The notes below the pieces were generated by a model that was not told the DNA's origin, did no database searches, and saw only the letters and a program-made list of their open reading frames with translations. A stretch of DNA of 21,543 bases from Pelargonium cotyledonis. Its lineage: Eukaryota; Streptophyta; Magnoliopsida; Geraniales; Geraniaceae. Below, piece after piece: positions 1 to 9,372 of this stretch. Position 1 is the stretch's first letter, and every line of letters starts with the position of its first letter. The stretch lies in the NCBI GenBank assembly GCA_036897625.1, contig JAYMTA010001143.1, positions 1 to 21,543 on the forward strand. The letters run 5' to 3'. Made by a program: the position numbers and the translations under genes.

Positions 1-79
1 ATATATTGTTTAATAATATATTTAAAACCAATTTTAAGAATTTGCTTTTTTTTTTTAAATGAAAATTTTGTGATGTCCC

Positions 80-225
80 TAAGTAGCAATTTGTCCACGT
101 CGAACAATAGTTGCAACGTTTTTACGCTGATAAGTTGCGATGTCCACATAGAGGCAAAAATGTTGTGAATTTTCTATGACTCTATCAGTTGCGACGCCAC
201 AAAAGTTGTCGCAAATGCCGTGCTT
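80..225. repeat. Cluster of GTTGCGAC-type motifs, possible CACTA sub-terminal remnant
   Basis: Variants of AGTTGCGAYG and its complement (AGTTGCAACG 112, AAGTTGCGATG 132, AGTTGCGACG 188, GTTGTCGCAA 206) recur in direct and inverted orientation within about 130 bp. This pattern resembles the sub-terminal repeats of CACTA elements. No CACTA terminus is seen in the window, so the class is a guess. Confidence 0.3.
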
Positions 226-2111
226 TTCTTTTATCACAAATATCAGTTTGCACATTGAATATGATCACCTACCAACTATGTTGGGTATTTAAATAATTGA
301 TGATGGGGTGGTTGCACTCCATTAATTGGTGGGAGTACTGATCAGGAGGAGCCCGTACTCTGCAATATTCTATCAGCATCTCAACTTCACTCCATTTTTA
401 CTCATTTATTTCATTTCACTACATTGTTGCATTTTCAAGCATTATTGTGTGTATTCTATCGAGTTAGAGATATTTTACGAGTAATCATTACCAATTTAGT
501 GCCCAATTAGACCACTCCTTGTTAGAGGTGGTAATCTGTCGGATCGGATCGGATTCCCGCGGATTCGAATCTAGACAGTCGGTTCTACTCGTTGGTATGT
601 ACACTTGTAAAATTCATGTGGTGACAGTTTCATTGTAGAATTGCTTACGACTCATGAATAGGAAGCAGCAGCTAAGAGAGCATAGCTAGCGACCAGCACG
701 AAGAAAGTGGCATTACAGCATCATCCATTACTGTCATTATCATTCTCAGACTCGATGCACACATATATATATATATTAGGTTTATTAATTTTTATTGAAA
801 TAAACATGAGTACAATGTCCATGCTCGTTGTGCTGTGCCATGCCCTACTACTCAGTTGGAGGTTGTGGTGGATGACATGAGGCAAACAAGTACATCAACT
901 TTTTATATATAAGTTTCTTGTGGTTGAAGATTGATACTGGTTTTCAAGTGTTATATATGAAATCAAAAAATGTTTGTGTGTCAAGGCCAAGGAGCTACCT
1001 CAACCTGCACTTTTTTCTTTTTCTTCATCACAAAGGTTTTGAAAATTAATACTCACAAGTCATCACCAAGGTTTTGTATGTCTGGACAGAATGCAAATAT
1101 TCTTGTCTTGGAGTTTATGGGACTCGTGAGATTGGTTTTACATGGTGCACTGAATTATTGGTTTTTAGATGCCCTCTTCAACCATTTACTCGGATATTGT
1201 TTTGACCAAAATGGGTTGCATGTTCAACTATATAATATGATAAGGAAAGTGAGAGCGGAACGATCCACTGGATTAAACTAAATTAACTAGGTGTTACAGT
1301 CTTATTGATGGCTTAACCTAATACTTTAGTTTTTAACGTTCATATTTTCTTGAACTATAAGCTATACAAGGACATTGGAAATAATGTAAGACTTGTACAA
1401 GATTCATATTTGAGCTATCATTCAAGACTAGTGTAGGCCAGGCCCAATGTAATATAATGGAGGCCTAATTCTCAGCCAGGCTCAGGCCCTTATGCTTCAC
1501 TTCAGAGACCAAATCCATCTATTGCTTCCAGAGTTTTGAGATTGAATTGCAAAAAGTCATGAACAGCCGATTGCATTTTTTTGAGTCTAAATCATGAGGT
1601 TTATGAACAGGGCCGAAATTTTGCGGTTTGTACCTTTAAGCCGTTCTACTATAATTAGAGTAATCTTTATTCAAGTCAGGTAGGATCACAAGGACAGCAA
1701 AACTCTCCTTAACAAGTTTTAACGCAGCTGCATTCTCTGAGACTCAAATTCAAAATCTCAGATTAAACTGGAACAACTCTTTACCATTGCATTTTTGTTT
1801 CAGACAAAAAAACATAAGTTAAGGGTTAAATTATCAGTTAATTTCTTATTGCACACACTGAAAACTATTTTTCAAACCAGCATTGGTCTTTTAGACAATT
1901 CTTATTTCAACATTTTGAGCTCTATTTAGTCTCAAATTTTGTATGCGTTCATTTTAACGAATTAAACTTTAGCTGTCAAATAGTATAGATGTGTAAATAA
2001 AGATTGTCAAATCCATAGGAAAGAAATAGGAGAGTGATCGTGTTCTAGTGTTCGAGGTAATATATATGTTGATTGTGATTTGTGATTGTTGCTACTGTTG
2101 TAAATGAAATA
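226..2111. other. Intergenic DNA, no gene recognised
   Basis: AT-rich sequence with an (AT)n run near 763-775 and a GGATC-repeat string near 540-552. Open frames here (for example 970-1281) look like chance: no homology that I recognise, no conserved motif and poor composition. A short minus-strand stretch (about 1745-1666) reads as plausible peptide but has no identifiable family. Confidence 0.5.
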
Positions 2112-2352
2112 CTCCCTCCATTTTAAAATGAGTGTCATATTTTTTTTGCATTTTTATTTCAAAATGAGTGTTTTGTTTTCTTTTATAGTAAGTTAGTTAT
2201 GCATGGATTGTCAATAATATCTTTATAAAAAGCTAGTTAAGATCTCTCAACACATGATCATGAGGGTACAATGGTAAACATACCACACTAACTAAATTCT
2301 CCTTAATTTTACTCAAAATAGAAAGAATGACACTCATTTTGGGACGGAAAGA
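2112..2352. mobile_element. Degenerate Stowaway-like MITE
   Basis: The left end reads TA-CTCCCTCCATTTTAAAATGAG, and the right side carries CACTCATTTTGGGACGGA in inverted orientation (2330-2347). It shares the sub-terminal AAAATGAGTGTC block with the 3419-3671 copy. The outermost right bases have drifted (GGACGGAAAGA instead of GGACGGAGGGAG), so the right border and its TA are approximate. The internal region is AT-rich and non-coding. Confidence 0.75.
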
Positions 2353-3068
2353 AAACGAAATAAAGAAAATAAGCAAACAATTATTGATAATGAGAGAATT
2401 AGAGACTAAGGATTCAACATTATATTTATTTATTTCATTTATCAACATACATAACAATCGAGACTCAAACATGAGGTCTTGAAAGAAGCAAGTGTCTTAA
2501 GTCACTTGCCTCAATGTTGAATGTTAGGATGCACCATGTTACGAGACATATGAATATAGAAGGATTCAACATTATAAAAAGATTGTATTATCTAAAATGG
2601 TGGAAGCCAAAATCATTGTATGTAACTCATTATAAATGTAATCAATCTCTTTAATTAATCTCCGATTAAGTTAAGTCATATGAATAAACTAGTATTCATC
2701 GCGTGCGATGCACAGGTAGTATAAATTAGTAAAAAATAATATTAATTTGATTTGAATAACGTTTGATATTTTACTTTACATATTTATTTTAAAATTCAAA
2801 TAAAATTCAACATAAAGCTTCATGAACAATTTTAAAAACAAAAGTACATTTTAGATTTAATCAAATAAAAATATAAGTTAACCATATTGTCATTGAATTC
2901 AAGATAATATCACATCATATTGAGTTTTCATACAATTAAAATTTTAAACACAAAATTGATACGTCTATTACTTAATTAGTTTGATAATTTATCAAAGTGT
3001 GTGCAAAAGTCGAATCCTAAATATGTGTTTATAAGTACAGTTTTAAAGCAAACAAAAAAAAAACAATC

Positions 3069-3131
3069 TCTTTTGTTCATATTAAAATTAATTAGACTAT
3101 ATCTTTTGTTCATATTAAAATTAATTAGACT
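3069..3131 (+). repeat. Two copies of a 33-bp tandem repeat
   Basis: TCTTTTGTTCATATTAAAAT plus the following ten bases occurs at 3069 and again at 3102, a 33-bp period with 30 identical leading bases. It lies in AT-rich DNA shortly before the Mutator element. Confidence 0.85.
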
Positions 3132-3418
3132 TTACTTAAAATATGTCATTTGATTTATTTATAAGGTAAATTTTTGTTCATGCATCGATATTGTTATGTA
3201 ATGCATATATACGACCTTACTTATTATTATTATTTGGGAGTAATTACAGATGACTAATCTGAACTATCTATGTTTTGCACTTTACTATTCTAAATTATTT
3301 TTTGTAACTTTCGACTACTATAAATTATGCAATCGTTGTTCCATCTTTAATACCGTCAATGAGATGTTAAAATGACTAAAATACCCCTCATTTTTTATAT
3401 TTTAAATATATATAAATA

Positions 3419-3671
3419 CTCCCTCCGTCCCAAAATGAGTGTCTTGTTTGTCTAATTTTTTTGTTCCAAAATGAGTGTCTTGGTTTTATTTTTATGTTAT
3501 TATATTAGTGTTCTTTCCTATATTACTTTTATCACTTATGCACATGGGCAAATTTACACATGAGTACACATGGAAAAAGTAAGACTTATATTAGAAACAC
3601 ACTAAATTATCTTATAATTCTTAATTTTTGAAAAAAATAGAAACAAAACCTTCATTTTAAGACGGAGGGAG
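3419..3671. mobile_element. Stowaway-like MITE nested in the Mutator element
   Basis: The element starts CTCCCTCCGTCC and ends GACGGAGGGAG, the classic plant Stowaway terminal inverted repeat. It is flanked by a TA dinucleotide on each side (3417-3418 and 3672-3673), the expected Tc1/mariner target duplication. It is 253 bp long and AT-rich with no coding capacity. It lies inside the 3236-4806 element, so it inserted later, or was carried along with it. Confidence 0.9.
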
Positions 3672-3705
3672 TAATATTTAATAAATAAATAAAAAAAAGA
3701 AACAG

Positions 3706-4074
3706 ATGAAGATGAACGCTCATCTCCGACGATGGCCTGCTCCGCCGCCGCCTGTGCGCAACCGCCTTTGCTCCGTTGATGGTGACCCAGATCCGACGCC
3801 TCTTTCCACCGCCGTCGATGGCCGAACCCGATCTGGAAGTGTCGTCGAGCTCCTCTGTTCCATCACTGGCGAGATTGGATGGGGAGAACCAGATCTAACG
3901 AGATCGAGCTCCATCCCCGGAGAGATCGAGCTCCGTGCTCTGTCAAGCTGGCTGGGGTCGCCGTCTTCGTCGAGCACACCGACGAGAAGGAGAATTTGCA
4001 GTGGTCTATGCTTGACGAGGAGGGAGCTCGGTGGAGCTCATGCTCAGAGTTGGGTGGCCGTGAATCTTTGGTAA
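3706..4074 (+). other. GC-rich, exon-like segment inside the Mutator element (possible captured gene fragment)
   Basis: This block is markedly richer in G+C than everything around it and is open in several frames on both strands, as GC-rich DNA often is. One plus-strand frame gives 122 residues, proline-rich near the start (PAPPPPVRN) and otherwise Ser/Arg-rich; I recognise no domain. The block ends at a good splice donor (TTTG then GTAAGG at 4071), and the following DNA looks like a T-rich plant leader intron. It may be a first exon or leader captured by the transposon (Pack-MULE style). It may equally be a standard internal part of this repeat family. Whether it is translated is unknown. 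Confidence 0.4.
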
Positions 4075-4268
4075 GGCAACAGAGTGTGTGTGAATTGTGA
4101 GTTAATTTTAGGGATTCCAAGCAATTAGAGTTTGTTTGTGAAGAATCTGCAGTTGAGTTCACTGCATATTTTTGAATCAGTTTGAAATTTTTCAGTAGGG
4201 TTATCAAGTTTTTGTTTAATTTTCGTTTTTGATTTAATATTGTGGTTGGTTATTAGTTCAATGCGATT

Positions 4269-4400
4269 TTGGATCTGAACTGTATAGTTTTTGTTTATTT
4301 TTATATGATTCGAGTTGAATTGTGCTGTTCGATCTGTTTACTATGATTATAGATCTGAACTGTATAGTTTTTGTTCATTTTTTATCTGATTTGTGCTGCT
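4269..4400 (+). repeat. ~80-bp imperfect tandem repeat inside the Mutator element, with leader-intron motifs
   Basis: A 24-bp block starting GATCTGAACTGTATAGTTTT is found at 4272 and 4352 (80-bp period), and looser copies of the TTTGTGCTG/GATCTG segments follow. TTGGATCTG (4269-4277) and TTCGATCTG (4328-4336) match the TTNGATYTG consensus associated with expression-enhancing plant leader introns. The T-rich setting after a splice donor at 4071 fits that reading; function here is inference. Confidence 0.6.
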
Positions 4401-4509
4401 AGAACTGTTGATCACCTGTGGACTTCCTTGTGTTTGTGCTTAAATGGATGGTGGATTTCACTGGATTTCACCTTCATCCCTTGATTTTTTAATTTGATTT
4501 TAAAGAGTT

Positions 4510-4580
4510 CGCCGGAAATTATGAATTTTTCGGCGAAATTATAAATTTTTTCGGCGAAATTATAAATTTTTTCGGCGATA
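4510..4580 (+). repeat. 21-bp tandem repeat (CGGCGAAATTATAAATTTTTT), about 3.3 copies
   Basis: CGGCGA begins units at 4531, 4552 and 4573, and a diverged copy (CCGGAAATTATGAATTTTT) lies just before. The period is 21 bp. It lies in the right half of the Mutator element; sub-terminal tandem repeats of this kind are common in such elements. Confidence 0.8.
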
Positions 4581-5277
4581 TTCATATGCACGTTCTTTAA
4601 CATTAAGAAGAAGGGCAAATATGTTATTTTCAAAATTTCAGAAGTCACGTGCTCTGCACATGATGAGAGATAATATTTTTCCATTTAAGTTGACTGACGG
4701 AAAAATGATTGTATACTTCAAAGTAATTAAAAGTTACAAAAAAAATAGTTTAGGATAATAGCGTGCAAAATATGGATAGTTTAAGGTAATTATCTGTAAT
4801 TATCCCTTATTATTTTGTTGGATGTGCGATATAAAAAAAATAATTTATGTATTTGCAAAAGTCTTTTAATTATTTAAAAACTTTCAACCATAAAATACAA
4901 AAAAAAATCATAATCGAAAATTATCTCGAATATTCTTCTAATATTTTATTGTTTTGGTAGGAATTTGAAACACAAAATAAAATTTGGAAAGAATTTTGTA
5001 GTGTAGAATTAAATTGAAGATAAGAAAAATAATATGAAGAATAACAAAAATGACGTGTAAATTTGATCCTACATTGGAAACTTGAAAAAAAAAATAGAGT
5101 GAAAAAATGATACTTAAAGTTAAGATATTTGATCAAAAGTCTTATACATAAAAAAAAAAATGAAGACTTGATGGAGTTTGCAAGATCTTTATAAATCACA
5201 AATATTCTATGATATAATTAAAGCATATTAGTGATTGTTTTACGCGCGCATATATATATATATATATATTTCATTTT

Positions 5278-5366
5278 ATTACTATCTCTATTTAATATTG
5301 CACTGCTTTTTGATTTGATGATTACTATCTCTATTTAATATTGCACTGCTTTTTGATTTGATGATT
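5278..5366 (+). repeat. Exact 43-bp tandem duplication
   Basis: The 43-bp unit at 5278-5320 (begins ATTACTATCTCTATTTAATA) is repeated without any mismatch at 5321-5363, with three more matching bases after it. Perfect identity in AT-rich intergenic DNA implies a recent slippage or repair duplication. A long TA microsatellite (about 5249-5269) lies just upstream. Confidence 0.9.
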
Positions 5367-5550
5367 GCATGATGCAATTAACTAATCAAACGAAGTTTAC
5401 ATGAACTAACTATATATCATTGGGATACGCTTGTATTTTACGTTTATTTTCTTTAAGTTCTCCAATTTAAGTCTGGCTGATAAAATAAAATTTTGAAGGT
5501 GACATGAGAGAGGAAGGTGCTGGATCTGCAGGATCTCAAACAAAAAATAT

Positions 5551-5630
5551 TAACACTAATTCTATTTGTAATACTTAAGATTTTGGATTTGGTGTTTTTA
5601 ACACTAATTCTATTTCTAGTACATAAGATT
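5551..5630 (+). repeat. Direct repeat, 32 bp, spaced 48 bp
   Basis: TAACACTAATTCTATTT followed by a similar 15 bp occurs at 5551-5582 and 5599-5630 with three differences. It lies in AT-rich intergenic DNA with no gene nearby. Confidence 0.7.
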
Positions 5631-6009
5631 ATGATGTGTTTTCGTTAAACAGACCGAAATCTTGTTTGGAGGCACTTGCGATCTCCTATTTGGATTGTCG
5701 TTTTGCCATTGGGAGCAATGTGAGGAGAGAATCTCAATTTTTATTATAAATGTGAATGGCATATATATATATATATATATTCATGAGGAGTGGTGTCTCC
5801 ATGTGGCATGGTCTGCTATTAAGAGTGCGACTCTAATTAAAAATTAATCAACTTAATCACTATATAATCTTACAGCTTATTATGACTTTTTGACAATTAG
5901 TTTCAAATACAAAATCTAAATAAACAAACAGATATATTGGTATATGGAAATTTTGACTATTGAATGCGAGAATTTAAATTTAAATATAGTGATTTGTCTA
6001 TTCCTACAA

Positions 6010-6210
6010 GACTGATATAAAATTATATCAGTTAAACTAATAAGGTGATGACACCTCATTTAAAATCATGAATTTGGACGGATTGCTCCGCTTCCACAAA
6101 TTTACTTGGGTAGGTATATGTAATTTTAAATGAGCTGTCATCACCTTATTGGCTTTGTTAAGTTGCAACTGATATAACTTTATACCAGTGCACTGATACC
6201 CATTTTTCTC
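6010..6210. mobile_element. Mutator-type MITE, copy 1 (10-bp flanking duplication)
   Basis: A foldback element. The block AAGGTGATGACACCTCATTT (6042 onward) is answered by an inverted copy ending near 6148. Both arms carry an inner hairpin of the form CTGATATAA/TTATATCAG. The 10-mer ATTCCTACAA flanks it exactly (6000-6009 and 6211-6220). The right terminus read inward is GAGAAAAATGGGTATCAGTG. The left terminus seems to have lost about 20 bp, so the inverted repeat is asymmetric. The core (GGACGGATTGCTCCGCTTCC) is nearly the same as in the copy at 11742-11921. Confidence 0.8.
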
Positions 6211-6703
6211 ATTCCTACAATTGCCAATAATATATAAGTTCTTGGATTTGGACGTGACTTTGTAACATCCTTCAGTTCTTTATTATTCTTTTATTTTAGT
6301 TTTTTCTGAACTCTTGAAATATCAGTTTAGCATGTTATTTATTTGTCAGCAGTTTCGTTTAACCATAAAAAGTTAGAGAGAGCGAAAATATAGAGCGGCC
6401 AATTGAGCTCATTAGCCAAATGTTTGAATTGGTCAACCAAGTACAGTAAATTATTTTTCATCTTATACATGTGTACATGTAAGATCTCACCAGAATCACC
6501 AACGCTCTAGAGAGAAAAACTAGAGAGAGTAAGTGAAAAACAATAGTAAGAGGATCCTCCTCTTTTCCCATAAGAGAGATTTGTACTTGTTACTATTTTC
6601 GCAACGTGGTAATATGTGATTGGTCAATGACAATGTGGGGTCCGTTTTGAGGCCACTTGTAGCTTACGCTGTTGCATCCCAAGTGGGCCGTATGTGGCTG
6701 TTA

Positions 6704-7026
6704 GAGAATCTCCAACCTAGGGACCCAATGCATTGGCCAAGCAAATTGTCAAAAATTCTTCAATGGAGGGAAAGATACTTAAGGGCTGGTCCCTTAACAT
6801 TTTTTTTAAATTTTTTTATTTTCTCTTGGCCAATAAAAAGTAGACAAGTGTCTCATATCAGTAATATTGTTTATTTTATAATAAATATGAGTCTTATTTA
6901 AGAGTCTAAAGTTGAGTCCATCAATAGAGTGATTTTTTTTTTCAAGTCCCTTAGTAATGTGGCAAGCAAAAAGTTGTAGATTTGACAAGTAGGGACTCAA
7001 ATTGAGTCCCTAAAATGAGGATGCTC
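6704..7026. mobile_element. PIF/Harbinger (Tourist-like) MITE
   Basis: The left end GAGAATCTCCAACCTAGGGA and the right end, in reverse complement GAGCATCCTCATTTTAGGGA, form an imperfect inverted repeat of about 25 bp. A TTA trinucleotide flanks both sides (6701-6703 and 7027-7029), as expected for Harbinger insertions. It is 323 bp long and AT-rich in the middle. Short open frames overlapping it are chance. A hAT origin was considered, but no 8-bp duplication is seen. Confidence 0.75.
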
Positions 7027-7370
7027 TTAGGTGAATCAGAGAGCTCTCATACGTCCTTCATACAACGAGTTGTGCATCGAATACACTAGAATCCTCTATC
7101 GCGTAAAATAGCAAACTAGGGTTTCAAGTCTTATAGAATGTCATTATACTTATATGGTGAGATGAGTTGATTTCGTGATGACCCGAGAAGACAACGTGAG
7201 CCTTTGAATACGTACATTATGTTTCCTAACCTTTTTTAAACATCCAAGTGTCTCAGCTTGTCGATGTCTGCTACTCAACCTATGGTTCATCTAGTTAATC
7301 AGAGACAATTGTTTTCATCTAAGAGGAGTAAGACCTATGCAAGTCACTCATGAAAGTTAAGTTAAACTCA

Positions 7371-8282
7371 AGGTTTGTTTTGGTTGTCTATTTTAATTGT
7401 CTGTAAAGTTAAAATGTTTATAGAGGTAACTGGAAGGAGGTAAAATGTCTGTAAAGAATACATGATTTGTTTGAAAGTAAGTTTAAAGGGATTTTGGATT
7501 ATGAGATTGTTTGGTAAATTTGTGTCAAAGTAATGATATTATTTTAAAATGACTAAAAGGTCTTTTGATGACCAAATAATAAAATAATAATTATGTGGTT
7601 GACCATCTCTTATTATGGTCAACCTTCATATGTGATTATTGACAAACATCATATTATTTAGCTATGTGGTCGACCCTCTTTTTGCCTATGGTCGACTCAC
7701 ATGTTTGATTATGGACAAACATCATATTATCTAACTATAAGGTCGACCTTCTTTGTCTATGGTCAACCCTCATATGTGATAATTGAAAAATATCATGTCA
7801 TCTAACTATATAGGTGGTCGACCCTGTATGTCTATCATCCTCTAGGTTCATGGTCGACTATCATATGTATGTGGTCGACCTTCTGTCTGTCGATCACCTC
7901 ATGCTGTTTCATAGTTTATCCATATCTATTTGTAGTCGTCCTTCTTTGTTATTCTCTTTATGCATGGTCAACCCCTTCCGTCATTTCTTACTTCAACATC
8001 TGTCATATGGACTATGTACTAGATTAATCTGGAGCTCAAACATGGTGTTGGAGATGAAGCAAGAGAATGAAGAGTATTTTTGAGTGATGATTTTCCATAG
8101 GAGCTATAGTAACTCACACATAAGCCTCTCACCTCCTATAAAAAAAAAGCTCATACAAGAGCTCCTGTAAGAATGATTGTCTAGAAGTACGTGCTACAAT
8201 AAACCAGTAGCTAAACAACTTATAGATTAAATGTCCGTAGGGTTTGTTTTCTAGGAGGTTAGTAGACAAACCAAACAAAGCC
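7371..8282. mobile_element. Putative inverted-repeat element (hAT-like ends) carrying a minisatellite
   Basis: The left end GGTTTGTTTTGGTTGTCTA (7372-7390) resembles the reverse complement of the right end (8263-8282, GGCTTTGTTTGGTTTGTCTA). The G-T-rich 'GTTTGG' style fits plant hAT elements. I could not find a clean 8-bp target duplication, and the inverted similarity stops after about 20 bp. The borders and the class are therefore tentative. No transposase frame is visible. Confidence 0.35.
7592..7880 (+). repeat. Minisatellite, about four copies of a ~72-bp unit centred on GGTCGACC
   Basis: Units begin near 7592 (TATGTGGTTGACC), 7663 (TATGTGGTCGACC), 7736 (TATAAGGTCGACC) and about 7808 (TATAGGTGGTCGACC). 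Each continues with a second ATGGTCRAC, then CATATGTGAT and GACAAACATCATATTATCTA. Spacing is 71, 73 and about 72 bp, with substitutions and small indels between units. The palindrome GGTCGACC (a SalI core) recurs, with some copies decayed to GGTTGACC/GGTCAACC. Confidence 0.8.
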
Positions 8283-8385
8283 GCAATCTCAATTGCTTCT
8301 CTGTTGTTAGAAAATAAAAAATAAAAATAAGAATCCCATGTGTGGATCTTAGAGTCATGGCTCAGCAACTTGTCCTCATGCTATT

Positions 8386-8400
8386 TTTTTTTTTGATAAG
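8386..8400 (-). mobile_element. Micro-retroposon: poly(T)-GATAAG between 14-bp duplications
   Basis: The 14-mer GTCCTCATGCTATT occurs exactly at 8372-8385 and again at 8401-8414. Only a T run plus GATAAG lies between. Read on the minus strand this is CTTATC followed by poly(A), the picture expected of a LINE copy truncated to its last few bases and flanked by a target-site duplication. Confidence 0.6.
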
Positions 8401-8414
8401 GTCCTCATGCTATT

Positions 8415-9372
8415 AAAATGTCTATAGCTTCTCCAATATCAGTTGGTTTTGCATTTATGAAACATCTCATATCTTTGTATTTGTGACAAGTCTCATGTAA
8501 CTATTTCTTGTTTTTGTCTCCTTCTTGGAGACTTGTAGCTTTATTAATATTTATATTTATTAACAGATAAAAAATATGAATTTCCGAGACGAAAATTAAG
8601 TAATTTTTCAATGCAACTTGAAATTACAGCACACATACTAGAAGATTAGCTATACAAATTTCAACAATAGTTAATATATATATATATTAGTTTCACTTAC
8701 ATTTTTGTCACTAAAATAAGTCTCGTTTTTGATTTAGAAAGTTTGTTGTATACGAATCATGAAATCATTCCTATAATATTTACTATTATTTAAGTTTCTT
8801 ACAACTGTACATGTTCGAGGATAAAAGATGAAACAGAAAACGCTGACTAATTTATCTTTAATCTTTATCAAAACATTGAGCATGAGACTTATAATTTCTT
8901 ACAAGAGTAATTGATATTATTATATAGCTAAATATTAATTTGGCAGCTTCTGTTTGGAATTGAAATGGAAGGCTCATCAACTAGCAGCAACCAGCAAGGT
9001 CAATTAAAAACACCTATTAATTATGACACACAGACTCGATCGTCAAGTATACTTGCCATTTATGGAAAGTGAATTGATGTAATTATATAAGTTGATCTCA
9101 AGCAATACAAATTTAATATCCTTCGTTATAAACGATAATTAAGTATTAAAGATTACATTACACTTGTGGTGACTGGTAATGGTAAGTTAGAGTGAGACAC
9201 AAATCAAGAAGCCGGCCAAGGTCGGCTGTCATTACATAATAAATTTGCATTGCACTCACTAAAACGACATTATTCGGATTTTAAACCATTAAAATCCATC
9301 CATAATCTCCCATCACCAGCGCAACCTCAACTTTTAGCTCCATTTCTGGGATTCATCCCATAGTTGCTGCCT
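8415..9372. promoter_or_regulatory. Intergenic and presumed promoter/5' leader of the PTI1-like kinase
   Basis: AT-rich DNA, becoming less so from about 9200 towards the start codon. No convincing TATA box was found in the last 200 bp; the C/A-rich stretch 9280-9350 could be leader. A short open start (MEGSSTSSNQQ at 8964) is followed by a donor-like GT but joins nothing recognisable. Confidence 0.4.

Larger units (their letters stand above)
3236..4806. mobile_element. Non-autonomous Mutator-like element with long inverted repeats and gene-like cargo
   Basis: The left end (3236 to about 3352, GGGAGTAATTACAGATGACT) is matched in reverse complement by the right end (about 4690-4806, GGGATAATTACAGATAATTA read inward). 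Shared blocks such as CTATCYATRTTTTGCAC and TTTTTTGTAACTTT run for over 100 bp. Directly outside both ends lies the same 9-mer TTATTATTT (3227-3235 and 4807-4815). A 9-bp target duplication plus long inverted repeats is the Mutator hallmark. No transposase is present. The interior holds a nested Stowaway MITE (3419-3671), a GC-rich exon-like block (about 3706-4070) and short tandem repeats. The left flank is a TTA-rich run, so the duplication is a little less certain than its exact match suggests. Confidence 0.8.
4816..5999. other. AT-rich intergenic DNA with microsatellites
   Basis: Contains (TA)n runs near 5249-5269 and 5760-5780 and the tandem repeats listed separately. No coding region, RNA gene or transposon border could be supported. 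Confidence 0.6.

Noticed and set aside
970..1281. 103-residue open frame on the plus strand
   Set aside because: Phe-rich low-complexity start, no family resemblance and no splice or promoter context; most likely chance.
2233..2472. 79-residue minus-strand open frame
   Set aside because: It lies largely over the degenerate Stowaway MITE and has no recognisable domain.
6620..7000. Open frames on both strands near 6.6-7.0 kb
   Set aside because: They run into the Harbinger-like MITE; the sequence is explained by the transposon.
8964..9000. Possible small first exon, MEGSSTSSNQQ then a GT
   Set aside because: No downstream exon continues it, and the next gene has its own acylation-type start at 9373.
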